From assembly GCA_012934845.2 (NCBI GenBank), contig WNNJ02000931.1, positions 1 to 64,000 on the forward strand: a stretch of DNA of 64,000 nt. The letters are read 5' to 3'. The notes under the pieces were generated by a model, which had not been told where the DNA came from, did not search any database, and worked only from the letters and a program-made list of their open reading frames with translations. Position numbers and translations under genes: made by a program. This document shows, one piece after another, positions 22,146 to 34,069 of this stretch (position 1 is its first letter; every line of letters begins with the position of its first letter). The DNA is from Pomphorhynchus laevis. Its lineage: Eukaryota > Acanthocephala > Palaeacanthocephala > Echinorhynchida > Pomphorhynchidae.

Positions 22146-25100
22146 AAGGCAACTTGAAGGTTGTCTTATAATAATCATTCTTGTGATGCACCCTTCTAAA
22201 CTGGGATAGAGAATCACTAAAGGCTCTTAAAATCTGAAGCCTACTGATGAATCTCAATAAGCAAAAACCGGACTAGGGATTTGATTGCTGATGAACTGTG
22301 ATGGTTTCCGAAACCCAGTTATGTCCGCTTCCCCAGTTTACTTATTAGTACCGATTATGTATACGAATTAACTGGTGTAGCAAAAAAGAGTGCTCCATGT
22401 TTGCTTATTACTTTAAAATATGGTCATGTGTCAGTGGTACGGTTAACCTCAACATTCTTCAAGTTGACATCAATTCTATACTAAAATGTTGTCATTATCA
22501 TGGTTTATCAACAAGTTAATCTAAGTGCCGCTAAGTGTATATTATTTCGTCTCGTAGTGTAAGTTGGTATTTTATTAATTCAAAAATAATTGAAAGAGTA
22601 AAAAGAGTAAATTAGTACTGTGATTAAAGCGTGATCTTTTGAAAATGCCTTAAGACGTATGCAAATACAAATTTTGATTAAATGTAGATTGTAAATATTG
22701 TTTAATGGAGTACTCCGTTTCTCTATTTGATGAACGCATGGACAGTTGTGTTTCAGCACACTCGTAATGAAAATATTAAATATGAATTTATGCTTAGAAG
22801 CTATTGCACCTTTTTATATTCATTAACAACTATCCATACAATATCTGTCTCTCCCCATTAAAAAATGCGTACCTCTGAGCAGTATCTTATACGGTACTGA
22901 CCGTATAAGCAGTATATACTGCTGATACTGACTGTATAAGCAGTATCTTATACCGTCAGTATCTTATACGGTCAGGGAAGTGTTTAGTCATTGATCAGTA
23001 TCTTATACGGTCAGTATCTTATACAGTCAGGGAAGCGTTTAGTCAATGGTCAGTATCTTATACGGTCAGTATCTTATACAGTCAGGGAAGCGTTAACTAT
23101 TCAATGACATCTTCCACGTCACATTTTCTGTTTCGTGAATTTGTCGTCATTCGTAAGTTTAAAACGTCGACTTTTAACAAAGCTTGTATATTCGACTGCA
23201 ATTAACAGAGCTACTCGTTACTGGAACAATAATTCAATTCATTTACTAAAATAGTTAATAAACCAATTTGATGTTGAACTATACTTGAAATATTTTTTTA
23301 CATCGTGATGCACAATCGCGGATCAATTGTTCTTATTTTATGTTCTAATAAATTAAAAGGGAGAATGCATTTATGCTTATATGTGATATACCTGATTGAG
23401 AATATAAAAACGAGACATGATTTGTCTATTTATCACTCATAATTTTATGAACAGAAAGCGTCTATGCAATGTTGCCTTGTGTGTATGTAAACAAATTACA
23501 GTAAACGTAGTTGTTCACTATGGATATTCTAAAAAATTTTTGATTTCACATATTTATCTTATAAAACTCATATCTACCAGCAGATTATTACTTACGGTAA
23601 CCTTGGATTCAGCAATAACTTACAATGAGAAGAAAACAAACAGATTTTCTAGAAACGATATATATAATGGTTAAACAGAAAAACATGGAAAACCGTTTTC
23701 TGTTGCATGCCAATCATTGTGTCGTCGTAAGATAGATAACTTTGTCATCATGACTGCTACACATTACAATGATGTTATGCAATGTCACAAGGTAATTGAT
23801 AAGTTTAAGTATTAATTATTAATCAATATTTTTTTTAGCACAAAAGCAAATTTTACAGGGAAAGTTAGAACTTGTACATTAGTTCGATTCATCGACTGAC
23901 AATGAATACACTAGGCGACCACAAGCAGACCGGAATTCCCAGTCTTCCTGTGGATTTCGTCTGTATGGAGATTCCTATTAATTAGGAATTATTATTAATC
24001 CCCTAATTAATAATATTTTTTATAAAACATTTATTTAAGGATAATACATAAGACAAGTGTTACCCTAGGCCCTATGAAATTCTTATAAATTAATTTAAAT
24101 TGTTATCTTGAATTGTTATCACCCATAACAACCAGGTTGTTAATTCTAGACCAGGCATATCGCATGCAAATTGATAATACTTTTGCTAATGCAAAACCGA
24201 TTCTGCGTTTTAAGCAGTTGAGGCACTGTATAAAAGTGAAGAGCAAGATGCCTTTAGTTGTGCAATACGCTTCAACACCTTCGATGCAGAGAGCCCAATC
24301 ATACCGTTCGCTACCAACACAATCGGCATAAATTTAGTTCTTTCCAGACGAGCAACCCTTTCACCATATAATAATTAATATATAATTATATAATATATAT
24401 GTATATATTAATATATAATATATTTAATATGCATATTATCACCATATACTAATTAATAATATGTGTTCAGCAGTTTCTCTTAATGACCCCTAATCCTTAT
24501 TCTGATATATCGTATCTTATGTATGAGTCAATTCATAAAAGTGGACTTGTATTTTAAATTTAAAAAATATAAATTATGTACAATTTAATAATTATTTATC
24601 CTTGTTTAATTATTTATATTATTATTTTATTTTTATTTATCATTATGTTTAATTTATAAATAATTTAGTATACGTAGACTCAGTTACCTTATATGATTTG
24701 CAAATTATGAAGATATTTATTCATTTATAATCAGTTATTGCTCTTCTAAATAGTATGTATCTTTAAATGATGATTGAAAATATTTTAATAGCTGAAAAAA
24801 ATTTTGTAGGTTGATATTGCAAACGGATTTATTTGCTCCTACAATGAGCAAAAGAAGTGTGAGTAATAATATTAACTTATGTCGTGATCATCCCCTAACT
24901 TATCGATCAGGGTTGGATAGTTTAGGATTCACTATGGTCAAATATATGATATTTTTACTATACATAATGCCATAATGTGGTATTTAGCTAATAAGTCCGG
25001 TGGATACGTTGCCAAGTGGTGTCTATATTGTATTTAAACAGTAATGATGTAATAGAGGACACATCCTTTTTCGCTGACGACTACTTCGCGTAAATGCAAC

Positions 25101-25490
25101 TATATTATCTCCCACCGTTTATCTATGAGATCCTAAAATCGCTTACCAGCCTATGTAACAACACTATCCAGAGCGTTTAAAATAACAAAAATGACTTATC
25201 CATATCATCTGGTGTAATTATACTCGTTGAGTATTTAACTTTCTCTCTTTTCGGTCAATTTTCATTTTACAAACAAAGTGATTATGTAGTTATATTTTTG
25301 TGCCTGATATGAATTGATATATTATTAATATTTTTATTGAATAAAGTATTATATACAATTAAAGGTTTACCCGCTAATGATTCATATTTGATCCGAAATA
25401 AATTAATTAGTTTACTTAATGTGATAACCCGAATGTTATCTGAAAAATAGCGGAGCTCGACGACTTGCGGACGCTGCACGCGCTATTGTG
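22146..25490. other. AT-rich intergenic DNA
   Basis: Contains a short tandem repeat at 22885-23095, an F6 remnant near 24466-24510 with its T/A-rich tail to about 24680, and otherwise nothing recognised. Open frames at 23417-23674 and 24113-24331 have no domain. Confidence 0.55.
22885..23095. repeat. Tandem repeat built on 'cagtatcttatacggt'
   Basis: The core occurs about ten times in direct and inverted order. The last three units (22957-23095, about 55 bp each) also share 'cagggaagcgtttagtca'. Confidence 0.8.
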
Positions 25491-25493
25491 AAG

Positions 25494-25844
25494 TTAAATT
25501 TTCCTGGATTTAATTTTCATTACCCTATTTGCTTTCCAATCAATATCCCCCAACGTTGAAAATAATATATCGATGTGTTCGACTTTTGTTATCCTTTCTT
25601 CGTATTTGGAAATTTTTCGTGTGTCTTTGTATTCGAAAGCTGATATTGTGACTCTGTTTACGCAGGATTGAGCATGATCATAAAATATATTAAAGTCGAA
25701 AAACGTTTGCTCGAATATATCGCAAAAAAGTCTAGAGCAGATAATAGATAGTCGTGCGTCGGTATCGCACGTTGTCGTTTCCCTTGTAAAGAACTCGTGA
25801 TTGGTGACGTTTGATAAGTGAGGTCCGATATCGACTATAAGCAA
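25494..25844 (-). pseudogene. Retroelement C-terminal nuclease-like fragment, copy 1
   Basis: The 116-codon frame contains DARLSIICSRLF...FEQTFFDFNIFYDHAQS and later a YEERITKVEHI stretch. This is the ARLDI...FFDVRVFNPxAPS pattern found at the C-terminal end of many invertebrate retroelement polyproteins, where a restriction-like nuclease fold is suspected. A second copy at 36050-36810 shows more of it. No RT is adjacent. Family recognised by motif only. Confidence 0.55.
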
Positions 25845-26385
25845 ATATCAGATAGGAAATTAACAATAACGTCACAAACAGCATTATGTCGATTCGTTGT
25901 CAAACCTCCTCGTTTACAAGAGAAGGCATGAATAATATCCATTTTACTTCTACAAATACACACTGAACTTTGCAGGTTAAATTTGATCACTTTTGAGAAT
26001 TGATGTTTAGTAAAAGCACAATTGGTAATTGATCACTTTTGACGAAGGTTACTGGTCAACTACTCATAGGAGAAAAGTTACATATGAAGTATCGCTTGAG
26101 GTCGGGTTAAAGTTTAAAAAATAGTCTAAAGCGTAATATTAAAACTGACAGTGAATCTGCTAAATGTACCCGCGTTGAGCAGATGTGGCTTAGCATGAAA
26201 CCACATGTGAAGGGTTATATGATGACACAAATAGCATACGCACAATTCTGTCTGAAATCCTTCAGAAAGAAAACGAAACTATCACTCCAACTCTTAGGGT
26301 TTGCAGAATATTTAGATTTACACGGAATGGTACAAGCCTAACTTAATAAACGATCTCTCTCCGTTTATCAAACCTTACTCCTTTA
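25845..26385. other. Intergenic, nothing recognised
   Basis: No gene or repeat seen apart from a duplicated 'aattgatcacttttga' at about 25980-26045. Confidence 0.5.
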
Positions 26386-27310
26386 ACGTCATGCAATACG
26401 CCGATGTCGTCCTCATCTATGATCATGCACCCGCACATCGCATACACGATATCGGCATTTCTGCCTCCAACTGTTTTTCTTCTATCCACAAACCTTTCTC
26501 CAATATCCATCTCATTCTAAACCCGCACAAGTCTAAAATAATGTGGATCCTCCCCCGTATACCAGACATATCTCCTCCCACTGTATCTTTTGCCGCATCG
26601 ATCATCCCCATAGTACACAATCTCACTTTCTTAGGCTTCCATTTCGATGATCACCTTTCCCTTAAACCCTTCGTCCGTGACAAGGTCCGCTCGTCTAACT
26701 TAATTCTCCGTGACATCCGCCGTATCCGCTCCCTTATCGACTTCCGTTCTTGTATGTCTCTTCTTTCATCGCTTCTTTTCCCTAAAATCGATTACTGCCT
26801 TAGCCTTTTCGCCAATTCTCCAAAATCCATCATCCTACCCCTACAACGAATAATCAACACCGCCGTTCGAGTGCTCTTTCGTCTCCGTCGCTTCGACCAC
26901 ACATCCACATATTTTGCCCAACTCTCCTGGCCCATCATCCACATCCGCATCAAAATCCGCCTTCTTCTCGTTACTTTTCGTCTCATCGCTGTCGGCTCAC
27001 CATCGTTCATCAACCTTCTTTTCTTAGACGATACTCGCCCCAACTCGCTATCGCTTCGTTCCTGTCATACCCTCTTACTCCACGTTCCTAATTACTCCAA
27101 CAACTTCGGTATCCGATCCTTCCTCGTCGCCGCCTCACTCGCCTGGAATCAACTCCCTCTCGACGTCCGCCGCGCCCCCTCCTTTATCACATTCAAAAAC
27201 CTCCTCCGTTCACATTTTCTCGACACCTGATTCACATTCTTGTTTTGTTGTGGTCATGTAAGCGTGCGCTGGCAAGCATTTGCCACGTTAAAAATAAATC
27301 CTTTTTTTCA
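26386..27310 (+). mobile_element. LINE C copy 1: RT palm-thumb and C-terminal domain (CR1/L2 type)
   Basis: 26391-27230 is open for 279 codons. It starts at the catalytic motif (MQYADVVLIYD, where YAD+D is YADV), then LNPHKSKIMW, LTFLGFHFDDHLSL, FPKIDYCLSLF, and the CR1/L2 ending SLAWNQLPLDVRRAPSFITFKNLL. C-rich codon use stands out from its AT-rich surroundings. The 5' part is missing. The 3' UTR (27233-27310) is shared with copy 2 and ends in a T run. Confidence 0.85.
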
Positions 27311-27385
27311 GAAAGTGTACTCTTACCTAGACGACATTATTGTATGTGGAATTACAAAGGATGAACATGACAATAATCTGAAGTT
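27311..27385 (+). mobile_element. Short fossil fragment of a Ty3/gypsy-type reverse transcriptase
   Basis: About 75 bp between the two LINE C copies translate to a YLDDIIV-type RT motif followed by EHD, typical of Ty3/gypsy LTR elements. Fossil fragment only; no other part of such an element is seen. Confidence 0.55.
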
Positions 27386-27965
27386 TCCGCCGTATCCGCT
27401 CCCTTATCGACTTCCGTTCTTGTATGTCTCTTCTTTTCCCTAAAATCGATTACTGCCTTAGCCTTTTCGCCAATTCTCTAAAATCCATAATCCTACCACT
27501 ACAACGAATAATCAACACCGCCGTTCGAGTGCTCTTTCGTCTCCGTCGCTTCGACCACACATCCACCTATCTTGCCCAACTCTCATGGCCCACTATCTAC
27601 ATCCGAATCAAACTCCGCCTTCTTGTAACTTTTCGTCTCATCGCAGTCGGTTCCCCATCGTTCATAAACTTTCCTTTCTTAGACGACACTCGCCCCACTT
27701 CTCTATCGCTGTATTCCTGCCATCCCTCTTACTCCACGTTCGCAATTACTCCAACAACTATGGTCTCCGATCCTTCCTCGTCGCCGCCCCACTCGCCTGG
27801 AATCAACTCCCTCTCGACGTCCGCCGCGCTCCCTCCTTTATCACATTCAAACATCTCCTCCGTTCACACCTTCTCGACACATGATTTACATTTTTGTTTT
27901 GTTGTGGTCATGTAAGCGTGCGCTGGCACGCATTTGCCACATTAAAATAAATCTTTTTTTTATCT
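27386..27965 (+). mobile_element. LINE C copy 2, shorter
   Basis: Matches copy 1 from about 26717 onward at high identity, with a 12-bp deletion near 27434 and a frameshift inside the 27424-27884 region, so the SLAWNQLPLDVR ending appears in another frame (27585-27884). Same 3' UTR and T run. Dead. Confidence 0.85.
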
Positions 27966-29150
27966 TGGTTTTTGAAGGTTGTACTAGATTTTGACGAACA
28001 TGATAGCTGGATGGATTATAAACAGTCAGATTCAAGTATTCTCTCGTTTGTATTTTTCGCGATTTATCTCCCGTCGATCTAATAAGCGAAACAAGCATTC
28101 AAATAACTACACAGTGGACATCTGATGTCAGATGGTATCCAACAGTTCGATAGTTCCCGCTTTTATCAATTGGGTGAAGTTTACATAATATTATTTTCTC
28201 ACATACTTGTTTGATTTTCTATCTGTTAGTAGGAGTGATTTAATTAATCTAACTACACATAACAAGACTATGTATCAATTTGAATCGATTCAAGTGATAT
28301 TTTTAAATAAATTTACACGACAAAACGAATATTGTTAGTTCAATAGTTATATTCCTGTGTAAATGACTTTTAACGGTTACATTTTGATAAAAATGTTATA
28401 TAGCTATTTTTGTGGAAGTTTTTATCATCATTAGCCTTTGTTTCATTTCTTGATCGTCGAGATTGACGGATTCCAGAGCAGATTAATACACAGATCAGAT
28501 ATTTCAGCGATTATCATGACATCAGTATAAACAAGCTATAGTGATAGTTCAGATTCGAATTTGGTTACTAAACTATAAAAGGTACAAGACAAATCAAATA
28601 ATTATGATATAAGGGCATTGAAATTAAACAGATCATATAAATCTATTTTTAAATGTAGTCAAATACACAAGCACATTGTAGTCAAGATCAAATATATTCG
28701 TATATTAAAAGTATGTCGACTTGTAATCATGTGATAGAAACCGGTTTAGATTTTTCAGTAATAAAAATCGTTATCTTCAATATAATCACCACGTCGATAA
28801 ATGTCCTGAACCTTAAGTATAAAAGTATGAATTAAATTTAAAAATTATTCTTACCTTCGCACTTAAAATGTTTCTCACAAACCTGTCGAAAGCGGATTCA
28901 CTGGTCTTATAATAACGTATCGCTGGCCTACCGTTGCACGCGTAGAACATCCATGACTATAATATATATGTCGCTGATTTTATCTATACATTATTTTGCA
29001 ATTCCAGAATGTTGGATTATTAAGTGGGTTGTGTAGAGTACTAAAGCTAATTTTATCCAACAATCAATAAAGATATAGTTTTTAGTCATCATGTCTAATT
29101 ACGGTCTGGAGTCAGTTTATGACGCAGTTTATAGAATTTCAATTTTAAAA
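27966..29150. other. AT-rich intergenic DNA, nothing recognised
   Basis: No gene, RNA or repeat supported. Confidence 0.5.
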
Positions 29151-29167
29151 CAAATCAGACAACTTCA

Positions 29168-29228
29168 AAATTTATTCGACAATATTTAGAACAAACGTTT
29201 CGGCTAACGCCTTCTTCAGTATTCCGAA
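29168..29228 (-). ncRNA. Penelope-type hammerhead ribozyme, second copy
   Basis: Minus strand: GAAUA, CUGAAGA, GGC-GUUA-GCC helix II, GAAACGU, U, UGUUC. GAAUA pairs with UGUUC (one G-U). Same class as 232-282. Confidence 0.6.
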
Positions 29229-29390
29229 TACTAAAGAAGTATTCGGAATAAAAGTTATATAAATGCACATGTATATATACATGTTCTCCTAATGAGGAAA
29301 TAGATCTCATCATATATACATGTATATACGTATATACATATATATATGTATACATGTATATATGTATACATGTATAAATACTGTATATAT
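29225..29390. repeat. (ATGTATAC/ATAT) microsatellite region
   Basis: Alternating purine-pyrimidine repeats of ATGTATATATAC type, which cut the first F5 unit of the following array. Confidence 0.85.
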
Positions 29391-29416
29391 AACGGAGCTC
29401 ATCAGTACCGTGACTT
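29391..29416 (-). ncRNA. F5 hammerhead, intact CUGAUGA strand only
   Basis: The only F5 copy with an unchanged core strand (GGUA, CUGAUGAG, CUCC). The GAAA and cleavage strands are replaced by the adjoining microsatellite. Confidence 0.6.
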
Positions 29417-29822
29417 CAATAATCATCCATAGGCACCTTAACACAGGCTTAAAGCTCGAAAAGCAAAACTACTCTTAATCTGAATCACCAGAGAGAATTT
29501 AGCATAAGCTCTGTACATGGTAGTGCCTATTGCAGTTTAACCATGCATCAGGCACTAAATTTCTTTTAATAGAAACGCTGTTTTACATAGACACTTTAAA
29601 GCGTACAAATATATAAAATATAATTTTTCGTTACACCTGCCTTGGGACATACAATAGTGTACTCGTAAATAAATCACCATGTTTTCCTTATGAGGAGGCA
29701 TAAACACCAGGCAGCATTCTATATATATTCATCAGACCAAGATATAGAACCGAATTATTTTCGCAATATTCAAAGTCACAACGTATGCCCAGTCATCCTA
29801 TGTGTGAAGACAAACTTCAATA

Positions 29823-29868
29823 ACGGTAGACGCGTTTCGCTCTAACGGAGCTTGTCAATACACTGACT
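29823..29868 (-). ncRNA. F5 hammerhead, decayed core
   Basis: Helix II, GAAA, CGCGUC and UACCGU are intact; the core strand reads UUGACAA. Confidence 0.6.
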
Positions 29869-30284
29869 TTAATAATCATCTATAGGCACCTTAACACACG
29901 CTTAAACAGTGTTTAAGGCTCGATAATCGGAATTACCCTTAATCTGGATCATCAGAGAGAATTTAGCATTTGCTCTGTGCATGGTAGTGCGTATTGCATT
30001 TTAACCATGCATCAGGCACTAAATTCCTTTTTATAGAAATGCTGTTTAACAGGGACACTTTCAAGTGTACAAATATATAAAATATAAATTGTTGTTACAC
30101 ATGCCCTAGGACACCAAATGGTATACTCGTAAATAAATCGTTATTTTTTCCTCACAAGGAGGCATAAACACTAGGCAGCATTTTATATATCCTCATCAGA
30201 CCAAGAAATATAACCGAATTATTATCGCAATATTCAAAGTCGCTACGTATGCCCAGTCATCCTGTGTGACGACAAACTTCAACA

Positions 30285-30330
30285 ACGTAGCCGCGTTTGC
30301 TCTAACGGAGCTAATCAGTACTGTTACTTT
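30285..30330 (-). ncRNA. F5 hammerhead, decayed
   Basis: CUGAUUA core; GAAA reduced to CAAA; cleavage strand CGCGGC. Confidence 0.55.
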
Positions 30331-30739
30331 AATAGTTATCCATAGGCAACTTAACACAGGCTTAATCAGTGTTTAAAGCTCGAAAAGCAGAACTACCCTT
30401 AATCTCAATCATCAGAGGAAATTTATCAGAAGTTATGTGCATGGTAGTGCGTATTGCAGTTTAACAATGCATCAGGCACTAAATTTCTTTTAAAAGAAAT
30501 GCTATTTTAAAGGGACACTTTCAAGTGTACAAATATATAAAATATAATTTGTTGTTACACCTGCCATGGGACACCTAGTGGTGTACTCATAAACAAATCA
30601 CTATGTTTTTCTCGTGAGGAGGCATTAACACCAGACAGCATTCTATATATCTTCATCAGACCAAGATATAGAGCCGAATTATTCTCGCAACATTCAAAGT
30701 CACAACGTATGCCCAGTCATCCTATGCGTGAAGACAAAC

Positions 30740-30785
30740 TTCAACAACGCTAGACGCGTTTCGCTCTAACGAAGCCATTAGTACT
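30740..30785 (-). ncRNA. F5 hammerhead, decayed core, intact GAAA and site
   Basis: CUAAUGG in place of CUGAUGA; GAGC, GAAACGCGUC kept. Confidence 0.55.
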
Positions 30786-31095
30786 GTGACTTCAATAAAC
30801 ATCCATAGGCTCCTTAACACACGCTTAAACAGTGTTTTAAGCTTGAAAAGCAGAAATATCCTTAATCGCGGTACCTTAACTAACGGAACTTCCCTTAACT
30901 AGCGAAGCAGATCACGGTGTAGAATGCTGTAGAAAGCTCATATATAGAATGCTGCCTGGTAAGCTTCGTCAGGCAGCATAATTCACTATACTTCAAACAT
31001 AGGATGACTAGGCATATGTAGCGACTTTGAATATTGCGAGAATAATTCGTTTCTATTTCTTGGTCTAATGAATATATATAGAATGCTGTCTGGTG

Positions 31096-31256
31096 TTCAC
31101 TGTGCTCCGCGATCTAAAAAACTCCAGTTTCATAATTGTAGATGTTGCCAAAAACCGGAGTTCGATTACACACAGAGCAGACTTCTTTATCACTCCTAGG
31201 GGTGCTGATGGTAACCGGCAAGACTCATCAATAGAGTGATCTACCGTCGTTGAAAG
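31096..31256 (-). repeat. F1 hammerhead repeat fragment, strongly diverged
   Basis: Matches F1 including the module region (31191-31256), but CUGAUGA and the GAAA strand are changed. It abuts LINE A copy 2. Confidence 0.65.
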
Positions 31257-32560
31257 ACTAAAAAATCCCCCCAGGGCAATATCTTCATTTCCCAGAGAAG
31301 CCTTCTTATCCTTGATCATCTTCCCCACCTTGGGGGTGGGACTGTTCTGGCCGAAGCCCCCCTCTTCTTGGAGTGGGGGGGGTTTTAAGCTCGTTAGGCA
31401 TGGGGGCAGCTGTTGTCCCTACAAAAGAGGATAGCAGAGGTCCAATCATTGTTTGAAATTGCGAAAAAATTACTCGTTTCTGGTTATCAAGAAGTTGAAT
31501 GATGTCAGCGTTTGACATCCGGTCGGCTGATGAACCAGCAGCAGAGGCGTAGTTGATCGGGGTTCTAGGCTTAACAAACAGTTGTTTATATTCTTTAAAT
31601 ATTCTGCAGCGCCTTGACCAGGCCGGATGTTCCCCTCCACAATTAGCGCAAGAGGAGGAGGCCTGACATCTTTCCCCTTTTAAAGCATACTGACAATCCC
31701 CAGCACCACAAACACCGCATACCAAGGCCTTGCTGCATGTAGAGTACCAGTGGCCCCAGGCATGGCACTTGTTACAGTGTGGGAATGTGAGTCGGTCTTC
31801 GTCAATTAGAGTGAATCCTAAGTTAAAACCTAGGAAAGGATTCGCTGACGATTTAGAAAGAAGCAGACCGGAATCAAGATCTGTATTTGCAAAAGCCACT
31901 GGGAGGGGGTCGCCCCCTTACCTAGGACTTGCCTCACTGATTGGAGGCCATACAATTTTTTCAGAGTTATCAAATCTTCTTCTGTTAGAAACAATGGAAA
32001 ATTAGATATTTTAACTGAGCACTGAAGGGGTTTCAACGTTATGGAACCAGAGTCCAAAAGGTGCTTGTCAAAATAATCTTTGTATTCCTTTAATAAAGAG
32101 GCATTCGGGAAGGAAACTCTTACAGTATTGTCCAAAATCTTCACTGAATTGAACAGCACCCTGTTTGGATGAATTGATACAAACTTTCGCAAAAAGGTTG
32201 AGAAGAGATTGTGTTTCTCTATTGGTTTTTTGAATTGATGATGCACAGGTTAGCTAATTTTGGAATCGGGGGTAGCAGCCCCTTATCTGCATTTAATATA
32301 CACGAAACATCACTAACCTGATTAGAATTGTCTCCAGTAGACGAAAGAATTGAACCAGATCATTCATTACTACCATATTTCATTGTAAAATCACCAAAAG
32401 TTGTTGAGCTTTGAAGCTCCGATAGCGTTTTAGCATTCATTTTTTTTGTTGTGGAATTTTTTATGTACAAATTTAGATTTTCGCAGTGTCTGTTTGAAAA
32501 CACTGTTGAGAATTTTAAATTTATACATGCATATTTTTATGTTAATAATTATTCATCAAT
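31257..32560 (-). mobile_element. LINE A copy 2: 5' end and ORF1 only
   Basis: ORF1 begins at ATG 32439 (MNAKTLSELQSS), is stopped after about 27 codons, and continues in two long frames: 32246-31830 and 31899-31306. The second holds zinc knuckles of the I/R1/Jockey ORF1 type (CNKCHAWGHWYSTC, CGVCGAGDC...C, CANCGGEHPAWSRRC). It is the best-preserved ORF1 in the window. ORF2 is absent: the element ends at 31257 against F1 repeat sequence, so its 3' part is lost. Confidence 0.87.
31306..32439 (-). pseudogene. LINE A ORF1 (zinc-knuckle RNA-binding protein), broken
   Basis: Product of this family: a nucleic-acid-binding protein that coats the element RNA. Seen: three CCHC-type knuckles in the middle, an upstream domain with CSVKISNFPLFL (RRM-like region in related elements), and a Pro/Gly-rich charged C-terminus ending at 31306. 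One stop and one frameshift. Confidence 0.8.
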
Positions 32561-33785
32561 GATAAAAGTTGTATCGTTTGACACGAATGGATTTCTAATT
32601 TATAGGATGTTACGATAAGGAGGTGTTAAAGCAATGTAACGCGCATTGGATCGTGTAATTGTTATTCCTGCATGTATCTGTCACCATCATCAATATTCCT
32701 AACTATTATATCAGTAGCTATCGAAATATGAAATAAAATTTAGTATTTCATATATTTTGTTTTTATTATTAAATTTAATAATCTTTTATTATTAATATTT
32801 TATTCTAAAAGCAATTGGCAAGAAACTAGCTAGTAAAAAAGGTGAAAAATGCTCAAAATGTATAACATTATTACGAGCTCATCTGGGTCGCAACCTTGCT
32901 GTTGCTGCTTCAATGTATTTTGGATGAGTGACTTACAGGAATGCAAAGTAATCGCAGTAAACATCAAATGAAATTTAAATTGAATTTAATTAGCGAAATT
33001 TTACAAACACATATCGGGATCATTCGAGGGAACCCATTTAGTATGTAAATTTGATTAATAGTAGATTTGATTAATAAATAGCATTTAAAAAAATTAATGT
33101 GATATCAAAAGAGCAAAAATGTAGTTAACTATAAATAATTGCGTTTAAAATGTAATGATGATCAATTATTTTTGTTATATCCTTTGCTTCAACTCTTTAT
33201 AAGTTAAACATTTAAATGGTAAAACAGTAAAATAACAAATTCGTATGATACGAAAGTCAAAAGCGCAAACTGTGAACACGTTTTTTATACCGTATTATAC
33301 ATTCAGAAAACTTTAAGGACTATAACGAACCCTTTTTTGCTGATATCATACATTTTTCTATCATATACACTGTCTCTAACATTTGCAAACATTTTTTCTG
33401 ATTATCCTACATTAAGATTCTACTAGTATGATTTGTCAAGTAGTTATCAACCGGTATGATGTTGGAATGGCAGTTGAGCGTTGTTAAAATATTCAATTTA
33501 ATCTACCATCAAGTAATGACATATATAACGTATACAATATCTTCTCCGGATACAATATGTAAATACCGTACTGTTACATGACAATCAATGTATTATGTGC
33601 TAGCGAATGTTATACTAAATACATAATTTATAAAAATTTAAATTATAAATTTATCGAATTTTTTGTTTAAAGTTTTATCCAACTTTTTGTTTGTTTATAG
33701 AATTTTTAATTTTGCAATCGATACTAAAGTTATAGAAACGTATTAATAATAAGTTAAAATTTGTAGACCTAATCAAACTTCTATC
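32561..33785. other. AT-rich intergenic DNA upstream of SDHAF4
   Basis: No repeat or other gene recognised; the promoter of SDHAF4 should lie at its end, but no clear element is seen. Confidence 0.5.
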
Positions 33786-34067
33786 ATGAATCGGCTGACA
33801 TTAGGTAACAGACTATGCAAAATATGGTCATTGTCAAGCAAGCAGCAAATTACAACTCGCACGTCAAGCGATATATCGAACAAAGATATAAGTCCAGACT
33901 TTTCATACAGTAGCAAAAAGTCAACTCAGTCAATTCTTACAAATCTCGGAGTAGAACCTCATCCAAATGGCGTAAATCCAGAAACGGGCGAAATTAATGG
34001 ACCAGGTGGTCAAGAACCTACCCGATATGGCGATTGGGAAAGAAAAGGTCGTTGTATCGATTTCTGA
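33786..34067 (+). CDS. SDHAF4: Succinate dehydrogenase assembly factor 4, mitochondrial
   Basis: A 93-residue single-exon gene. The last 35 residues carry the family signature: NPETGEINGPGGQEPTRYGD then WERKGRCIDF at the very C-terminus, as in animal and fungal SDHAF4. The N-terminus (MNRLTLGNRLCKIWSLSSKQ, many basic and Ser/Thr residues, almost no acids) looks like a mitochondrial targeting peptide. Known role: binds the flavinated catalytic subunit SDHA in the matrix, limits oxidant formation and helps it join SDHB in complex II. The length is close to the human protein (about 108). The start is the only ATG that gives the presequence; stop TGA is followed by AATAAA near 34099. It is one of two host genes seen, with retroelement debris on both sides. 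Confidence 0.93.
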   Translation: MNRLTLGNRLCKIWSLSSKQQITTRTSSDISNKDISPDFSYSSKKSTQSILTNLGVEPHPNGVNPETGEINGPGGQEPTRYGDWERKGRCIDF

Positions 34068-34069
34068 TA

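Larger units (their letters stand above)
29391..31095 (-). repeat. Hammerhead repeat F5, minus strand array
   Basis: Four units with ribozymes at about 29391, 29824, 30289 and 30745 (spacing 434-465 bp), then a short + strand F5 piece at 30985-31095. The non-ribozyme part matches 2460-2760 in reverse complement. Copies are clearly diverged. Confidence 0.85.

Noticed and set aside
22290-22325. CTGATGA followed 16 nt later by GAAAC, resembling a hammerhead
   Set aside because: No helix II between the two strands; the bases pair otherwise (AACUG with CAGUU, and GGUUUCCGAAACC).
26423-27043. Minus-strand frames opposite LINE C
   Set aside because: Shadows of the C-rich coding strand of LINE C; no domain.
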